Origin: Hirudinaria manillensis
Lineage: Eukaryota; Annelida; Clitellata; Hirudinida; Hirudinidae
Direction of reading: 5' to 3'
NCBI GenBank assembly: GCA_034509925.1
Contig: CM067533.1
Location: 5,470,035-5,534,034, forward strand
DNA: 64,000 bases
Shown here: in pieces, positions 1-13,764 of the stretch
How the letters are laid out: every line of letters begins with the position of its first letter
How positions within the stretch are numbered: the stretch's first letter is position 1
The notes under the pieces: generated by a model
Databases searched by the model: none
Told to the model about the DNA's origin: nothing
Seen by the model: the letters and a program-made list of their open reading frames with translations, nothing else
Translations under genes and position numbers: made by a program

Positions 1-895
1 GAGGAACAAAAACCTTTCTTAACCTTACTTCGGCCGCTCTCCAATTTGTGGAACTACGCTGATTCGTCATCAATTTCTGCTGAAGATGAGGCAATGTTTT
101 AGTTTCGTGATTTCCTGACGGTCGGTGAGCGCTTTGTTACGCGTTTTTAAGTTTTAAATACATTCGTCGGTTTCACGAACTGTAACTCTAGAGTTACAAG
201 AATGCCACAATTTTAATTAGTATATATAATTTAAATCACTTGATTTAATCTGATTTTGTAAGGACATCATCCACCAGAAAAGTCGAAAGTGTGTATGAAG
301 GAGTATGATCGAAAGCAAGAGAATATATTATGGCGAGTCATTTTGGATTGTTCAAGTTGGAAAGTCTTGAAACGTGTTCATGATTGCATGTGTTTATGAT
401 TGCGATTTAAGACGAGGCACGAGTTAATTGACTGCGTATCCTCCGTGGGTGTTTTGCTCGACGTTGTAATAGTTTTCACGACTTGGGACATTTGTTTTCA
501 TCGACTTGGTGGAGCTGTGATCTTTTAGTTCTTCACTGTTTGGATCTAGATACTGCATAGACAAGCCATTGTATGAACAAAATTAATCAAAACTCCAAAA
601 TTTCAGCTTTGAAATTTTTACACAGTTTCCTAAGGGACGAGTATTTTCCTTTAAAATTATCCTTAGGTGGATATTTACAACAGCATTAGTGATGGACTTA
701 ATGGTATATTTAAGCTTGCAGTATACACTGTTATATAATTCAATAATATGATGTATTATGTAATATAATTATGCAATTATATAACAGTGTATACTACAAA
801 GTCCAGTGCAGTTACATCTACAGTTCTAAATTTTAAATTCTAATTTTAGATTCCAAATCAGCAGCACAAGATTGAGACTTTTTCAAAAAAATAAG
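1..895. other. Non-coding flank with a perfect inverted repeat
   Basis: I see no convincing coding exon here. The sequence is AT-rich and forms the 3' flank of the minus-strand membrane-protein gene that ends at 896. Its one notable structure is the inverted repeat at 720-795, listed separately. Confidence 0.6.
720..795. repeat. Perfect 21-bp inverted repeat (hairpin)
   Basis: Arm 720-740 is exactly the reverse complement of arm 775-795, separated by a 34-base AT-rich loop. The flanks also show weak complementarity (GGACTT near 693 against AAGTCC near 799). It could be a MITE-like element or a transcribed hairpin. Confidence 0.85.
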
Positions 896-2392
896 TTAAC
901 TGACGTCCTCCTTGACATCGTCACTGAAATCGGCATTATCGATGGAGAAACCGTACTTTCGTCCCATAGTTGTATATACTTCATTTCGAACGCCGTTATC
1001 AGCCAAAGATATGCCAGATATCGTTCCTTTCCTAGTGGCCAAAGTTCCACCAAATTTAGACCTGTTTTCCACGTAGCCCAGCTCTGTCAAGTCGATCCTA
1101 GATTTCTCTCCAACTTTTCTGTACTTGAAGTACCAAAGCAATACGATAACGACAACGATTATGACAGGTATGAGGAGGAGAACCAAGAGAGGATATAAAT
1201 TAGGTCTTTCGCCGCATTGTTCAACGCAGTCGTTATCTTTCGGGCATTGGCCATCTGCAAAATAAAAAAATCTTCAATTTTTTGATCATTTAACAAACTC
1301 TTTATGGCAGTGACCTAGTCAAGACTTCAAAATTTGATTAAGGTGGGGCCAATTATAGGGAATATAGGCTGCATTTAAATATTTTATACAAATAATATAT
1401 ATGCATAGTGTAGTTCTAATTATTATTTTTCTTAGAAGTTTTTCTTTTTCTGTCCTTATTGGAGAATCACTTGATTTTTTGTATACATATTCTGTTATTT
1501 TTGGAAATCGGCTCTACGAAATGACTTTTGAATGTTGCATGATGTTTAAAAAATCCATGTTTTCCAAAGCCATTGATTGATTAATGCCATGACTATTAGT
1601 TTTGAATATGATTTTGAGATATTTTTGTGGGATACCTCACCAAAAGGGACGGGATTGAGGAAATACCCTCCTGCATAGCCTGATGTACCGAACGCTAATA
1701 TTATTGAAGCATTTCTCATTTAAGAAACTCGAATTTCGGAAAAAAATATATGAAGCGATGTGTATAACAATCCAAAGTGGCCTACCGGTCCAATTACAGT
1801 ACAGAAATAGAGGAGTCAGTTCGAAGCCACCGACAATTAACGTTTGTTTAGAAACGTCTCCTGCGTTGAATCCTTTGAGTGCCACTTCAATGGTAGTATA
1901 CGCAGTTCCTCCCGATGATAGCTTGAAGTCCACGACTGCTCTCTCTTGAAACAATGTTAATTTGAATGAAGCATTTACTTGTTTGTAAAATAAAAAGAAA
2001 TGTAAACAACGCACCGTTTGGTCCTGGCGTAACCATAACTTCAGATATTCTGTCTGGCTCGACCATCAACATTCTAGCCGAGCCATTCTTAAGTTCTTCT
2101 AGAAATTTTATGTTTATAGACCTCCTAATGGTTTCATATGAAATTGAAAAAATGAATTTAATTCTCTGCGGAGTTTCAGTAACATCCTTTATGACGGTAG
2201 TCGAACCCAATAATATGGTGGAAAACGTGACAGGGATTTCTACGCCGTCACCCAAAGGAAGCGCTACAATTTAATATCCTCATTAATCAGAAGGCGTTAA
2301 TCATTTTATCACTTAATTAATAATCTATCATAGCCAAAAGCACTGAAATCCTCAGTTAAAGTTTAACACTCACCTAAAAGCCATATCATCAT
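896..2392 (-). CDS. Small type I membrane protein, unknown family
   Basis: Four exons join with matching phases: 2374-2392, 2015-2263, 1786-1944 and 896-1254, giving 261 residues. The first exon is tiny (MMIWLL...) and begins a short hydrophobic start. An AG precedes that ATG, so a further 5' exon is possible. The ectodomain of about 145 residues has beta-sandwich-like alternation and an N-glycosylation site (NWT). It ends in a Cys-rich stalk (QCPKDNDCVEQCGE). A strong membrane segment follows (LLVLLLIPVIIVVVIVLLWY) and then a 72-residue cytoplasmic tail with tyrosines in YVEN and YTTM contexts. I do not recognise the family. A receptor or adhesion role is only suggested by topology. The gene structure is seen in the sequence; the function is unknown. 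Confidence 0.72.
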
Positions 2393-4084
<1,692 letters not shown>

Positions 4085-4694
4085 TTAAATGGCGTTCTTA
4101 TCAACAATGTTCAGAGGAGGAAGTCGAGTGACCCTCAAAGGAAATTCATAATTTTCAGGATGATAACGCCTGAAATTCTGAAGTTGTTCATGTCGACGGG
4201 GAGCAAAGTAGCTTCCAGAGCCCAAAATCGTGGGACTGATGGGACGTCTCTCGCACCAATTTTCGCCGAAATTTCTTTGATTTGGTTTCCTGACTCCCTC
4301 CATAGGTCGGAGAAAATAATTTTTTCGAGATTCCGCGAGATTTCTCACTCTTCTGGTGTACCAATCCGGATCAGTTGCCCTAATCGAGTGGGCATGGAGG
4401 AAGGGATAGTCGAAACCCCATTTGCACAAACCTCCCTTTGAAGGGTAATGTATATTATTAAAGTCTAAGTAGTCTAAGCATGATTATAATGCTCTCACCT
4501 TTTTGAGGTCTGGATGACTCATAGTAGTAGGATTGATTATATTTAAATTGGGCTGCCTGTGAAAGATTCTAACATTCGTTAACTTGTTTAACAAAACATC
4601 CAAATATTTTTACCAACCACATGTGGGGAATCTGATATAGAGGAGGATCTTTGTCCCTCAAGTGGACCGGTGTTGGATCGACGATGAACAGCAT
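4085..4694 (-). CDS. Unrecognised small Pro/Arg/Tyr-rich protein
   Basis: Three exons, 4614-4694, 4499-4556 and 4085-4431, join in phase through two introns of only about 57-67 bases to give 161 residues. The start is the first ATG of exon 1 (MLFIVDPTPVHLRDKDPPLY). The protein is basic and aromatic, with many Pro, Arg, Tyr and Trp, and has no signal peptide, membrane segment or zinc motif. The short PP-, W- and Y-containing motifs with little regular structure resemble small axonemal microtubule inner proteins such as the SPMIP/CIMIP group. I cannot assign it to one. The in-phase splices and clean stop support a real gene; the function is unknown. Confidence 0.6.
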
Positions 4695-5607
4695 GGATTG
4701 AGTTAATTATTTAAGGATATTTAAATGTTATCTGTTATTACCAAAACCTTAACAACGTGCTAGCCGTTAGGATGATTTGCTAAGTTATACGTCGCGGTGA
4801 AACGTCAAGTTATTCAGAAAATAGTCATTATTTGCGTTTCCATGACATCCCTAGGATGATTTCCGATTTGAAATATATGAGATAATATTACTGCATATAT
4901 GTTTTTTAAATTTGCCTACACAATTTGTTGGACTCAATGTGTCTTATTCAAAATTCGACACATTGCCAATACACTTTTTATCGATCGGGAACATTAATTT
5001 TAACAATGATTAATCTCTCTACATTCAATAATTGAATGGAAGGGCTATAACCTATAGCAATTATTGGATCGGTCGTTTTTCTCAATTCTATTGAGTTATC
5101 CATACATTCATCCGTTCTTCGATACCGGAATTATTCCTCTTTAACTTATTTTTTAGTTTCATTAATCGATTAAATTAAGTGCATGTATTTTAATAAAAGT
5201 AAATATATTGTGATATTGCCTTATTTTTAAATATCTAAGTTTAGTTTTAGTTAATGTGCTATTAAAAGACAAAAGTCAAGAAAATAACATTGGATTATTC
5301 ACTCTGCCTCAAAGGTGGAAGCCGTTCTGCACATCACAAAGTTAATTTGTAAATTATATTGAAAAAGTACGAGAGATCGCTGCATACAATTAATCTTAAT
5401 CATAGGTTGTTGGAATTCAGAACTCTAACAAATATTGTTCATTAATTCGAGGCCATAAAATCATCGTCGACAAAAGTATTGTGATTGGCATGTATTCCTA
5501 AATCCAGAACATGTATGCCTGGTACCCACGGATATTCAAATCTGCCTATTACATTGCTTTTTAATGTAATAGCAAAACAAATGTTGGACAATTCATTGGA
5601 TGTTAAA
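4695..5607. other. Divergent intergenic region
   Basis: This is the space between the starts of two divergently transcribed genes (minus at 4694, plus at 5608), so it should hold both promoters. It is AT-rich and I see no distinct TATA box or other site that I would defend. Confidence 0.5.
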
Positions 5608-6603
5608 ATGGTTGAATGCTACAATGTTCAACATCAAGTTCAATTGAGATATCTTTGTTTAGATGACTTGTTGGAAGTTAAACGGCTTTGTTCAGAATGG
5701 TTTCCAATCGAGTAGGCAATTATTTTTAATTGAAACATTTAAATGATGTAGTTTAAAAATAAGAATAATAACTTTTTGATCTATTTTAGTTAGTTAATTG
5801 AAGATGTGCTTTTTCAAGGTATCCCGAAAGTTGGTACAACGACATTCTAACAGATCCCAGGTTCTACTCGCTTGCAGCCACATTTAATCTCAAAATTATT
5901 GGAATGATTGTATGTGAAGTCAAACCAAGGTCTAGATGCAATAGGGAGGTGAGTCTATTCATTCTATTTAGCCAAAATCTTGATTGTTTTATGTAGTCCT
6001 TTCATCTCGCATGATAGACGTAATGTTAATATGGCTTCAAGTAATTTTAACTCCAATTGTAGGACTTTGATCTACTAGCTCCTCATTATCCACCCAATAC
6101 ACTAGTCGCTTATATTTTGAGTCTTGGTGTCGTCAAACAATTTCGAAGAAAAGGAATAGGTAATTTTTTTCAATTAAAAGAAATGTCTGTATTACACAAT
6201 TTTGAACTCACCTGATCTGAGATTAATCGGGTGATTCCCCAAGAAAAATGTTAACAGTGCCCCATAACATAGCCCAATCTAGAATTAATTAAGTATATTT
6301 CCAGCCTCATTGTTACTGGACAACCTGCTCTCCTATTTAACATCGACTGACATGGATGCCTGCAAAGCTGTGTACCTTCATGTCTTGACTACGAATGCAG
6401 TGGCCATACAATTTTATGAACAGAGGAGCTTCCACATTCATGCTTGCCTTCCTTTCTATTATTCCATTAAAGGCAATCTGCATGATGGTTTCTCCTATGT
6501 GCGATACATAAACGGAGGAAAAGCCCCATCCACTTTCATATATCCTTTTGCATATTTTGTCAAAAGTTGCATAACCACGTTACTGTATTCTACTGAGATT
6601 TAA
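5608..6603 (+). CDS. NAA60: N-alpha-acetyltransferase 60 (NatF)
   Basis: Four exons, 5608-5711, 5819-5948, 6063-6159 and 6305-6603, join in phase to give 209 residues. NAA60 is the Golgi/membrane-associated NatF enzyme. It transfers acetyl from acetyl-CoA to N-termini of membrane proteins on the cytosolic side and has also been reported to modify histone H4. The match is strong along the whole GNAT fold: SEWFPIEYPESWY near the start, AYILSLGVVKQFRRKGIAS with the acetyl-CoA R-x-x-G-x-A loop, then YLHVLTTNAVAIQFYEQRSF, YYSIKG and YINGG. The C-terminus is shorter than the human one but keeps an aromatic hydrophobic tail that could bind membrane. The start at 5608 fits the family; an in-frame ATG at 5485 would add 41 residues with no family support. 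Confidence 0.95.
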
Positions 6604-6786
6604 CAAATGCTCAAATCAAGGAACTATTGTATATTACTTAATGCAATTGCATAATAATTAATGCATTACATGTGCCAATTGCATGCAAGATTCATTGAAT
6701 ACCTTAAATCTCTTAAGAGCAATGTATTTTAGGATATTTGATCTTATATATTATTACTTATATACCATTATAATATTATTATATAT

Positions 6787-7215
6787 TATCTTACATAGAA
6801 ATTACATTCTTTAACTTCATCTTACTGACTGTTGCAAGTACCTTTCCAATATCCTGTCCAAGGTACAACCTTGTGCCTTGCCACTTCACTTGTTCCAGAT
6901 GGCCAGAGGTCTCTGGCGCTACATCGTAAATGAAGTTTTCTTACTTCACTGAGAGAAGCATCGAAAACGGGAGTCGGACTTTCTAGTAAAGTGATTTCTG
7001 GCACAATTTGTCATGGCAGAGGACCATCATAAAATGATGGATCCGAAAGAAGCCGCACCCAACACTTACTGAGCCTTAGCTGGAGTTTTGTCGACGATGG
7101 TTGGAACGTAATTGCCTCCTCCCAGAAGAATTACAATTTCCGATTGGGTGTTATTTTTGTAAAGAATTTCTACTGTTTGCCAGATTACTTTTGCAATTTT
7201 TTTTAAATGAGGCAT
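6787..7215 (-). pseudogene. Broken coding relic or unresolved small gene
   Basis: On the minus strand, 7215 down to about 7070 reads as a protein-like segment starting MPHLKKIAKVIWQTVEILYK and ending LLGGGNYVPTIVDKTPAKAQ then a stop. A second protein-like segment lies below it at about 6790-6950 (NFIYDVAPETSGHLEQVKWQ, then GTRLYLGQDIGKVLATVSK). The two are in different frames, and I could not connect them with a phase-consistent GT-AG intron. The amino-acid texture is clearly coding-like and more GC-rich than its surroundings. It may be a decayed gene or retrocopy, or a gene whose splicing I have not solved. I do not recognise the family. Confidence 0.35.
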
Positions 7216-7766
7216 GCTACGGGGATCTCCGACTTATCAATAGGTACAAATTTTCTGTCGATGTCTACATATTTTCTTTTTTTTTAAAGATCAATTGAAC
7301 CTCCCTGTAAAAATTCATTTCACTATCCAAAAAAAAATATGAAATGTGCCAACTTGTGGATATTTAAACACATAATGAATCAATGCTCCCTGATTTAAAA
7401 TCCAAAGCAGTCTCTCTTAAGTTATCATAATAAGATTAATAAGTGTTTAATTCAATCAATTAAACTGATATTTCTGAAATAACATGCTTCAGGAGGCCTA
7501 TCATAATGGAAAAGGTTACAAAAACTTAAACCAAATTTTCGAGTGCATCTTCGCCAGAGAGTAAGTCACCGCAATCATTATTTATATAACCAAACCTGCC
7601 CTGACTCATTGGCAAGATGAAATTGCAAATCTAAAATAACATGTGAAGGTTACCCAATGATAACAAGATGAAAAGAAAATTATAATTCTGGTAGGATCAA
7701 AATTAAGCAATATAATCTGGTGTTAATGTCAACTGTGATGCACTTGATTGTACTGGGAGTGGGAAT

Positions 7767-9233
7767 TCAGGCAATCATCAACCAGAAGAGAAACAGTAGT
7801 GCAACAAAGAGAAAGACTCTGCTAAGGAAACTCTCATCAGGATGTTGTACGTTCTGCCCTGTAAAAATAAATCATTGAAGAGCTAAAATATCTTGTTTGC
7901 ATAAGGACGAGTGTCTTAATAACAAATTAGGCAAAACAGCCTGAAAAGTCAAAATATTAAAATCAAATTTTTGAATGAAAAATATTTTTTTCAGACTCAT
8001 GCAGTAAGTGCTACTGTGCTTGCGATAATGTGCATAAATAGAAACCATTCTAACCATTTGGAGTTCTTCCATCAGAAAAATTAAAAGTTGAGGCAAAGAA
8101 CCCAAATGGAAAAGCACCTATTCCAAACGACATCTGGAAGCCAGTTCCATCTCCAAACCCAAAGTTTGGAAAATTCTGTTTAAAAAAAATGAAAATAAAC
8201 TCGAGTAAATAATAACAGAGAATTATGCAAACCGACGTTTGAGTTCTCAGGTTCAGTTCTCTGACCCTGAGGACGTGGAGGAACTTTTTCCCTTAAGGAA
8301 TTCAGAATCAGAAGTTGAATAAAACTGGTCATTGCATTTAGATACGTTATAACAGAGACCTCGGGTCCTGGCTGTTTGCATTGCCTCTGCCGTAAAGAGG
8401 AATTACTTTGCTTTTACTGATCCCTGCTTTGCAAACCGGGCACGTTTTCCTGGAAGATCTTGTTTCTAGCCACTGATGTAAGCAAGGCCAACTGAAAGTT
8501 TGATTTACAACTTGGAACTTTTACAACAATTGCACAATCTTCCAAACAGCGTTACACTACATTAAAAATAATTTGAAATGGCAAATATCGGGCAAGAGAG
8601 CTCACATTTTAGAAGATTAAGTACATATGTCGTGGGAAGGCACATAATAACAATTATAATTTATTTGAAGTGAGTATCAGCTCAAAATCTTGCATTTCTG
8701 CTTGTGATATGCAAGATTTCCTCTTGGAAGCTAAGTAGGTGGGCAAATTACAATGCCTTTACAACCTGGTTAGATACATATGTTCTCAAGGAACTAAATG
8801 TGAAATAATTTAAGTTTATGACAGTAATGCAGTTAAAATAATTTTATGGTTTTTCAACTGTAATGAATATGATAACTGCATGACTAAGGTGACTGCACTT
8901 TTTTACTGCACAAATTTTACATTAATTAATTGTACACACCTATTGAATAAAGGACAGGCGTTTTCATTGCACTGAACTATTAACACCTATTTTAGATTGT
9001 AAGGATTGAAAGTCTCTCACAGAAGGAAATAGTTTTCTAACTAACCAAAATAAGTGTCCGCACATACTGACGACAGCATCCCTCGCCGTGTCGAGACAAA
9101 TATTGCATTCGAAATTTCCACTTGTTTCTTGACTGCTCTGAGATGGCTGTTTAGAACGAGTGTTATGTGTGGGCGTCGTACTTTCCCCTGAACTTGTGGC
9201 ACCATCTTCAACGGGGGCATCCGAACTACTCAT
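7767..9233 (-). CDS. RNF185: RNF185/RNF5-type membrane E3 ubiquitin ligase
   Basis: Five exons, 9046-9233, 8360-8491, 8237-8291, 8055-8175 and 7767-7858, join in phase to give 195 residues, against 192 in human RNF185. The family sits in the endoplasmic reticulum and outer mitochondrial membranes and ubiquitinates ERAD and mitophagy substrates. A Ser/Thr-rich leader is followed by a C3HC4 [24 protein letters not shown], then CWPCLHQWL and CPVCKAGI. Next comes the family signature KVIPLYGRG, a Pro-rich linker ([13 protein letters not shown]), the FGFGDG...[11 protein letters not shown] segment, and a C-terminal hydrophobic anchor ([20 protein letters not shown]). All zinc ligands are present. 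Invertebrates often have one gene for RNF5 and RNF185, so the symbol is by similarity. Confidence 0.95.
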
Positions 9234-9552
9234 ATTTCTGGTGTCTTACAGTGTCCGGTGTTACAATTAGTCTGAGAAAAATTGGTGAAATACTCTTAAA
9301 AACAAACATAAAACACTTGGTAATCTTCACAACTGTGCTTTACTCGACAAATGTACCAGATGACGAAACGAGAAATCAAGCTCAGGCTATACCATGCCCC
9401 TATATGTTTACATTAAGTTCGACGGCTAAAAAAACAGGTCAAGAATCATCATAAGTTGGTATAACTAATAGGTAGATTTTTATAGTTAAAAATTAAAGCC
9501 CAAAGTTTACATTGATTTGAATAATTTAAGGATTATATCTTAAATAAAATAT

Positions 9553-10847
9553 TTACAAACTAAAGTTATCACCTGAATTTATCAAATTGAGATTTAAAAA
9601 AAAACAGTGGAACGATATGCGATTAAAAATGATGAAATCAAAGTTAAAATTGCTACAATTAGCCTGTAACAACATCGTTCGTTCGAGCACATTAAACCAG
9701 TGAGGTACCGAGGAATGCGTGGTCCCCACACCTTTCCCATTCCTGGCAAGTGTTTGCTGGGCTTCGTTAAATCGAATGTACTTATTTACGCCCGCATTAT
9801 TTAGGATTAAATATGATAGTGCGGCATCGCAAATAAAACTTGACGATACCGATAACACCCCTCTCGGATCTCCGAGAAATTTCGTCCTAGTGTTAGCGCC
9901 TTCACTTAGAAATAAAGCAGATCAAGCCCCTCTTGACGCCATGCATCGGCAGCAAGAAACACATTAACAGGTGTGACTTAGCAGAGCCATTAATATCCTA
10001 AAATCAAAAAAATCTATTTCTTTTTCAGGACCCCTTGCGTAACACGAGAGCACCCTGATAAAACCAGGAGTATTGAGCATGACTCCTCCATTGTCGTCTA
10101 GCTCTTGAGATATGAAACGAGTGAAAAATTCAATGACCTGAAGAAAGTTTACTAATTCTTGTTGCTATATAATATAAACACAAATGTCGAATAAACCATC
10201 AATATATAATCTCATGAATCAAGTCAAAACACTTCAATTTGTACACCTGCCACAATCATCCACAAGATCAGCAAACATATACATGAAATTCTGCAAAATC
10301 TCCTGAGCTTTCTGGGGAGCAAAGCACTTGTCCACGCTTGAGCAGTCAGAATGCAAATGGTACTTAAAAACAATTTACATTTAAAAACCTGATTTTACCA
10401 TCCTTGCTATCACTTTAAATGAAGCAAGAATTACCTTCAAGTATGAAATCAAATCTCGAAAGACAGTCGAGCTAATAAGGGTACTTTCATCTAATGTATA
10501 AACAACATAATACATCTTATCTCCAAGATCAAAGCAATAAAATTCTATTTAAATTACTAACAATATTCAGAGATAACAAACGAAATCACGACAATAAGAC
10601 CATCAATCCAATCATTTGGCTTCCAAAACTTCTTCCCTAGCAACTGAGTTAAAAACAAATTAATAACAATAATGGACCATCAACAATGTAATGAACGACT
10701 AACCTGACATTTCCTACAAAGGGGGATTATTTTGTCATTTTCTAAATTCCCAAAACCACAAATAGCATGGAAAACACATTCACAAGTCAGACATTTCAAC
10801 ATGTCTCCTGTTCTGTTACATTCACAACAAGACAACTCAGCCCCCAT
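9553..10847 (-). CDS. PHD-finger protein of unknown family
   Basis: Exon 1 (10704-10847) encodes MGAELSCCECNRTGDML... with a canonical PHD zinc finger: C-x2-C-x8-C-x2-C-x4-H-x2-C-x13-C-x2-C. Exons at 10562-10643 and 10435-10490 follow in phase, then 10247-10362 (YHLHSDCSSVDKCFAPQKAQ...). A long exon from about 10170 to 9994 reads VIEFFTRFISQELDDNGGVM and on to YARGPEKEIDFFDFRILMAL. Another, from about 9900 to 9660, reads ANTRTKFLGDPRGVLSVSSS and on to WFNVLERTMLLQ. The frame then runs to a stop at 9553. The join between the fourth and fifth exons is not phase-consistent with the obvious sites, so a weak splice site or a lesion is possible. PHD fingers commonly read histone tails; I do not recognise the rest, which looks helical. 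Confidence 0.55.
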
Positions 10848-12256
10848 AACCTAGATTTGAGCAAAAATTCCATGTTCAAGCCAATTATCTTCACTTTTGT
10901 TTTTACAATGCTTACCAAAAATGAATTTTCCATGGCAACAAAATCTGATAAAACTAGCTAGTTCCTTTATAATCATGCAATTTTCCAAAATGAACACAAA
11001 TGATAGATTCCTGCTTAGTTCATTGATGTGATGCACATGCCTCACGTCTTTTAAGCACCTGTCCTTAGAGAAATATGTAGCAGAAAACTAAATCGAAGTT
11101 ACTTAACTAACTCGGGCCAGATTTAAACAATTAAAACCCTTTTTCAAATTTTAATGCCGTCACAGTGATTTCTTAATTATAGCAGCTAGCTTAATTGTGG
11201 CAGACACAATCGAAACCAAACCAAACGTGACACGCAGCAATTGCAAATGGCGAAAAAGGATTTCGGTGCTTAAGAGTTTAAAAGTACGATCTACTTTAAA
11301 AATTATTTTGTGAGAATATAATTTCACTTGAAATAATTTAAAAACTAAATAGTTGTATTATAACTATTGTGAATTTATTTATAAACGAAAATTTTGATAG
11401 ATTCATGCCATATATGATGGAAAGCAGAATTTAAGAGATCGAAAGAGCCTCATACAGAAATTTCCGGCTTCTAGGAAACGCAGCATTGGTTCCCTAAATT
11501 CTTTGGCAAATGCCCTTTAAGTTTTGAATTACGAAATCAGTTTTTATCACAACTGCGACACATAGACACACATCGCTTTGCAATCAGTGTGCGACAATTT
11601 AGCATTCCAGACATTGGCAATAGCTAAAAGGAATTGAACAGAATGTCTATAATGACTATTAATTATAATTAACTAATATTAATTATTAATAATAAGTAAT
11701 GCTTTAAACGAATATTTCCCATCGTTTATAACTATTAATATGCATGTTAAGGATGCTTAAATTAAACGATTTGCTTCTTTTGCTATTCCGGCATCTTTTT
11801 ATCCAATATTTTTCAGTTTTAAAATAACTTTAAACTTTAATAATCTCACTTTTTTACTTCAATATACAATAATCTTCCTTATTGTAACATATGGGTCCTA
11901 AAATATTACTGGACCCTGGACATTTGTTCCTTGTCACCTCAGTGGTAGTCAACAAAGAATTACAAATAAGCGAAGCAAAATTTTATTCTTTTAAATAGTT
12001 GGTGCATTTTTATAATGTTTTCTAATAGACACAAAAAGCATCTATAAATCATAATTTAAAATTTTAACCATTGATTTACAAAAAATAAAATTTATAGCCA
12101 AATTAAATTGCACTAAAATATAACATTTTCAAGATCTTGGGTCATATCAGAAGCATTGATCAAGGAACGAGGGCTTTGAACAAAAAAATCAAAATATCGT
12201 GCAAAATCAAAGAGGAAATTTTTTTTATCTTGTATGAGAATTGTCATTCTGCAAAT
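10848..12256. other. Intergenic AT-rich DNA
   Basis: No exon with usable splice sites or protein-like reading is visible. It is the 5' flank of the PHD gene and the 3' flank of the CAP gene, both on the minus strand. Confidence 0.55.
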
Positions 12257-13677
12257 TTATGAAAAATGGCATGAGAAAATGATGAAAATGAAAAAGGTGG
12301 CAAAGGCAAGCAGCAAAGAGTTCAGCAGATTTTTGGCCACTCCAGACTTCAGATAATCACTTTCCGCTATTCAAAATAAATTATATTTGGTAAATGTAAG
12401 ATTAATAATTAATTTTGATAAATGTAAGATTAATGGCCAGTTTTTAAATATTAAGTTGGAGTGCTTTTGTTAAGAGCCTAACTATTTGATAATAAACTAT
12501 TGCATTAGAATAGAATAGAATAGAACTACTTACCACAAAAACAATTTTCATTATCTATAACAGTGCAATTTGGCTCGATTTCTGAACACTTCATTCCGCC
12601 TGTGAAGAACAAATTAAACGAAGATGGAAAAATTCACCTGCTTGGCAAGTTATCATGTTGTCATGTTATCAACTGCTGTCCTAGTTTTTTCCACATCAAC
12701 CACCAACCGCACAATTTTCCAGCACAAGTTCCCGCCTCTTTTGGACATTTTGAGCAGGACGATCCACCTTCGTACGGACGCGCTCCCTTGTAATTGCCTC
12801 TGAAATTTCATAGAAAGCGATTACGTTTGAAATGAATTTTAATTTAAGACATATCACATCACATCACATCGCATCGCATCACATCACATCACATCACATC
12901 ACATCACATCACATCACATCACATCACATCACATCACATCACATCACATCACATCACATCACATCATATCATATCATATCATATCATATCATATCATATC
13001 ATATCATATTATGTTATATTATTATTTTTATAGTTATTATAATAATCAGAAATTATTATTAACATCGTTGTTTATGCTATTTCTTAGTAACTATCGTCAT
13101 AATCATCTTCGTCATCTTCTTCGAATAAAAGCACTCATCACCGATAGTAGTAGTTGCAGACAGCGTAGTAGGCATTCATGTTGGAACAGAAAGCCATGCC
13201 ACAACCGAGGACATACGAACTGCTCCACACCACCTGCACGACACAACAATACCAATGGCTTAATATATCTTTCGGGAATATTTATTATATCATAATTAAT
13301 TTATTTTATTTATTTTCCAAGCCAGTCAGAAGACCCTAAAAGGGTCTCTAAGGTGACTGACAATATTAAGAAGAAAAAATAACAATCAGAATGCGAGCGA
13401 TATGGGAAACAAAAAGTTCCACAAAGTTAGTCTGAGACAGTTAGGAATCTGTTCAGATCAATATTTGAAATCAGAATTTTAAACTTATAATTATTAATAA
13501 TTTAATTTATTAAATTAATTAATTAAAATGATGTCAAGTAATTTGGTTCTCACCTGGGTGTAATGACCACATGTGGCGTTGCATGAGATCTTTTCAAAGT
13601 CATAGTCTTTCTTTTCCTTTTCCCAGGCACCAACAATACTCATTGGATCCTTTCCTAATGGCAATTTCATATCGTTA

Positions 13678-13764
<87 letters not shown>

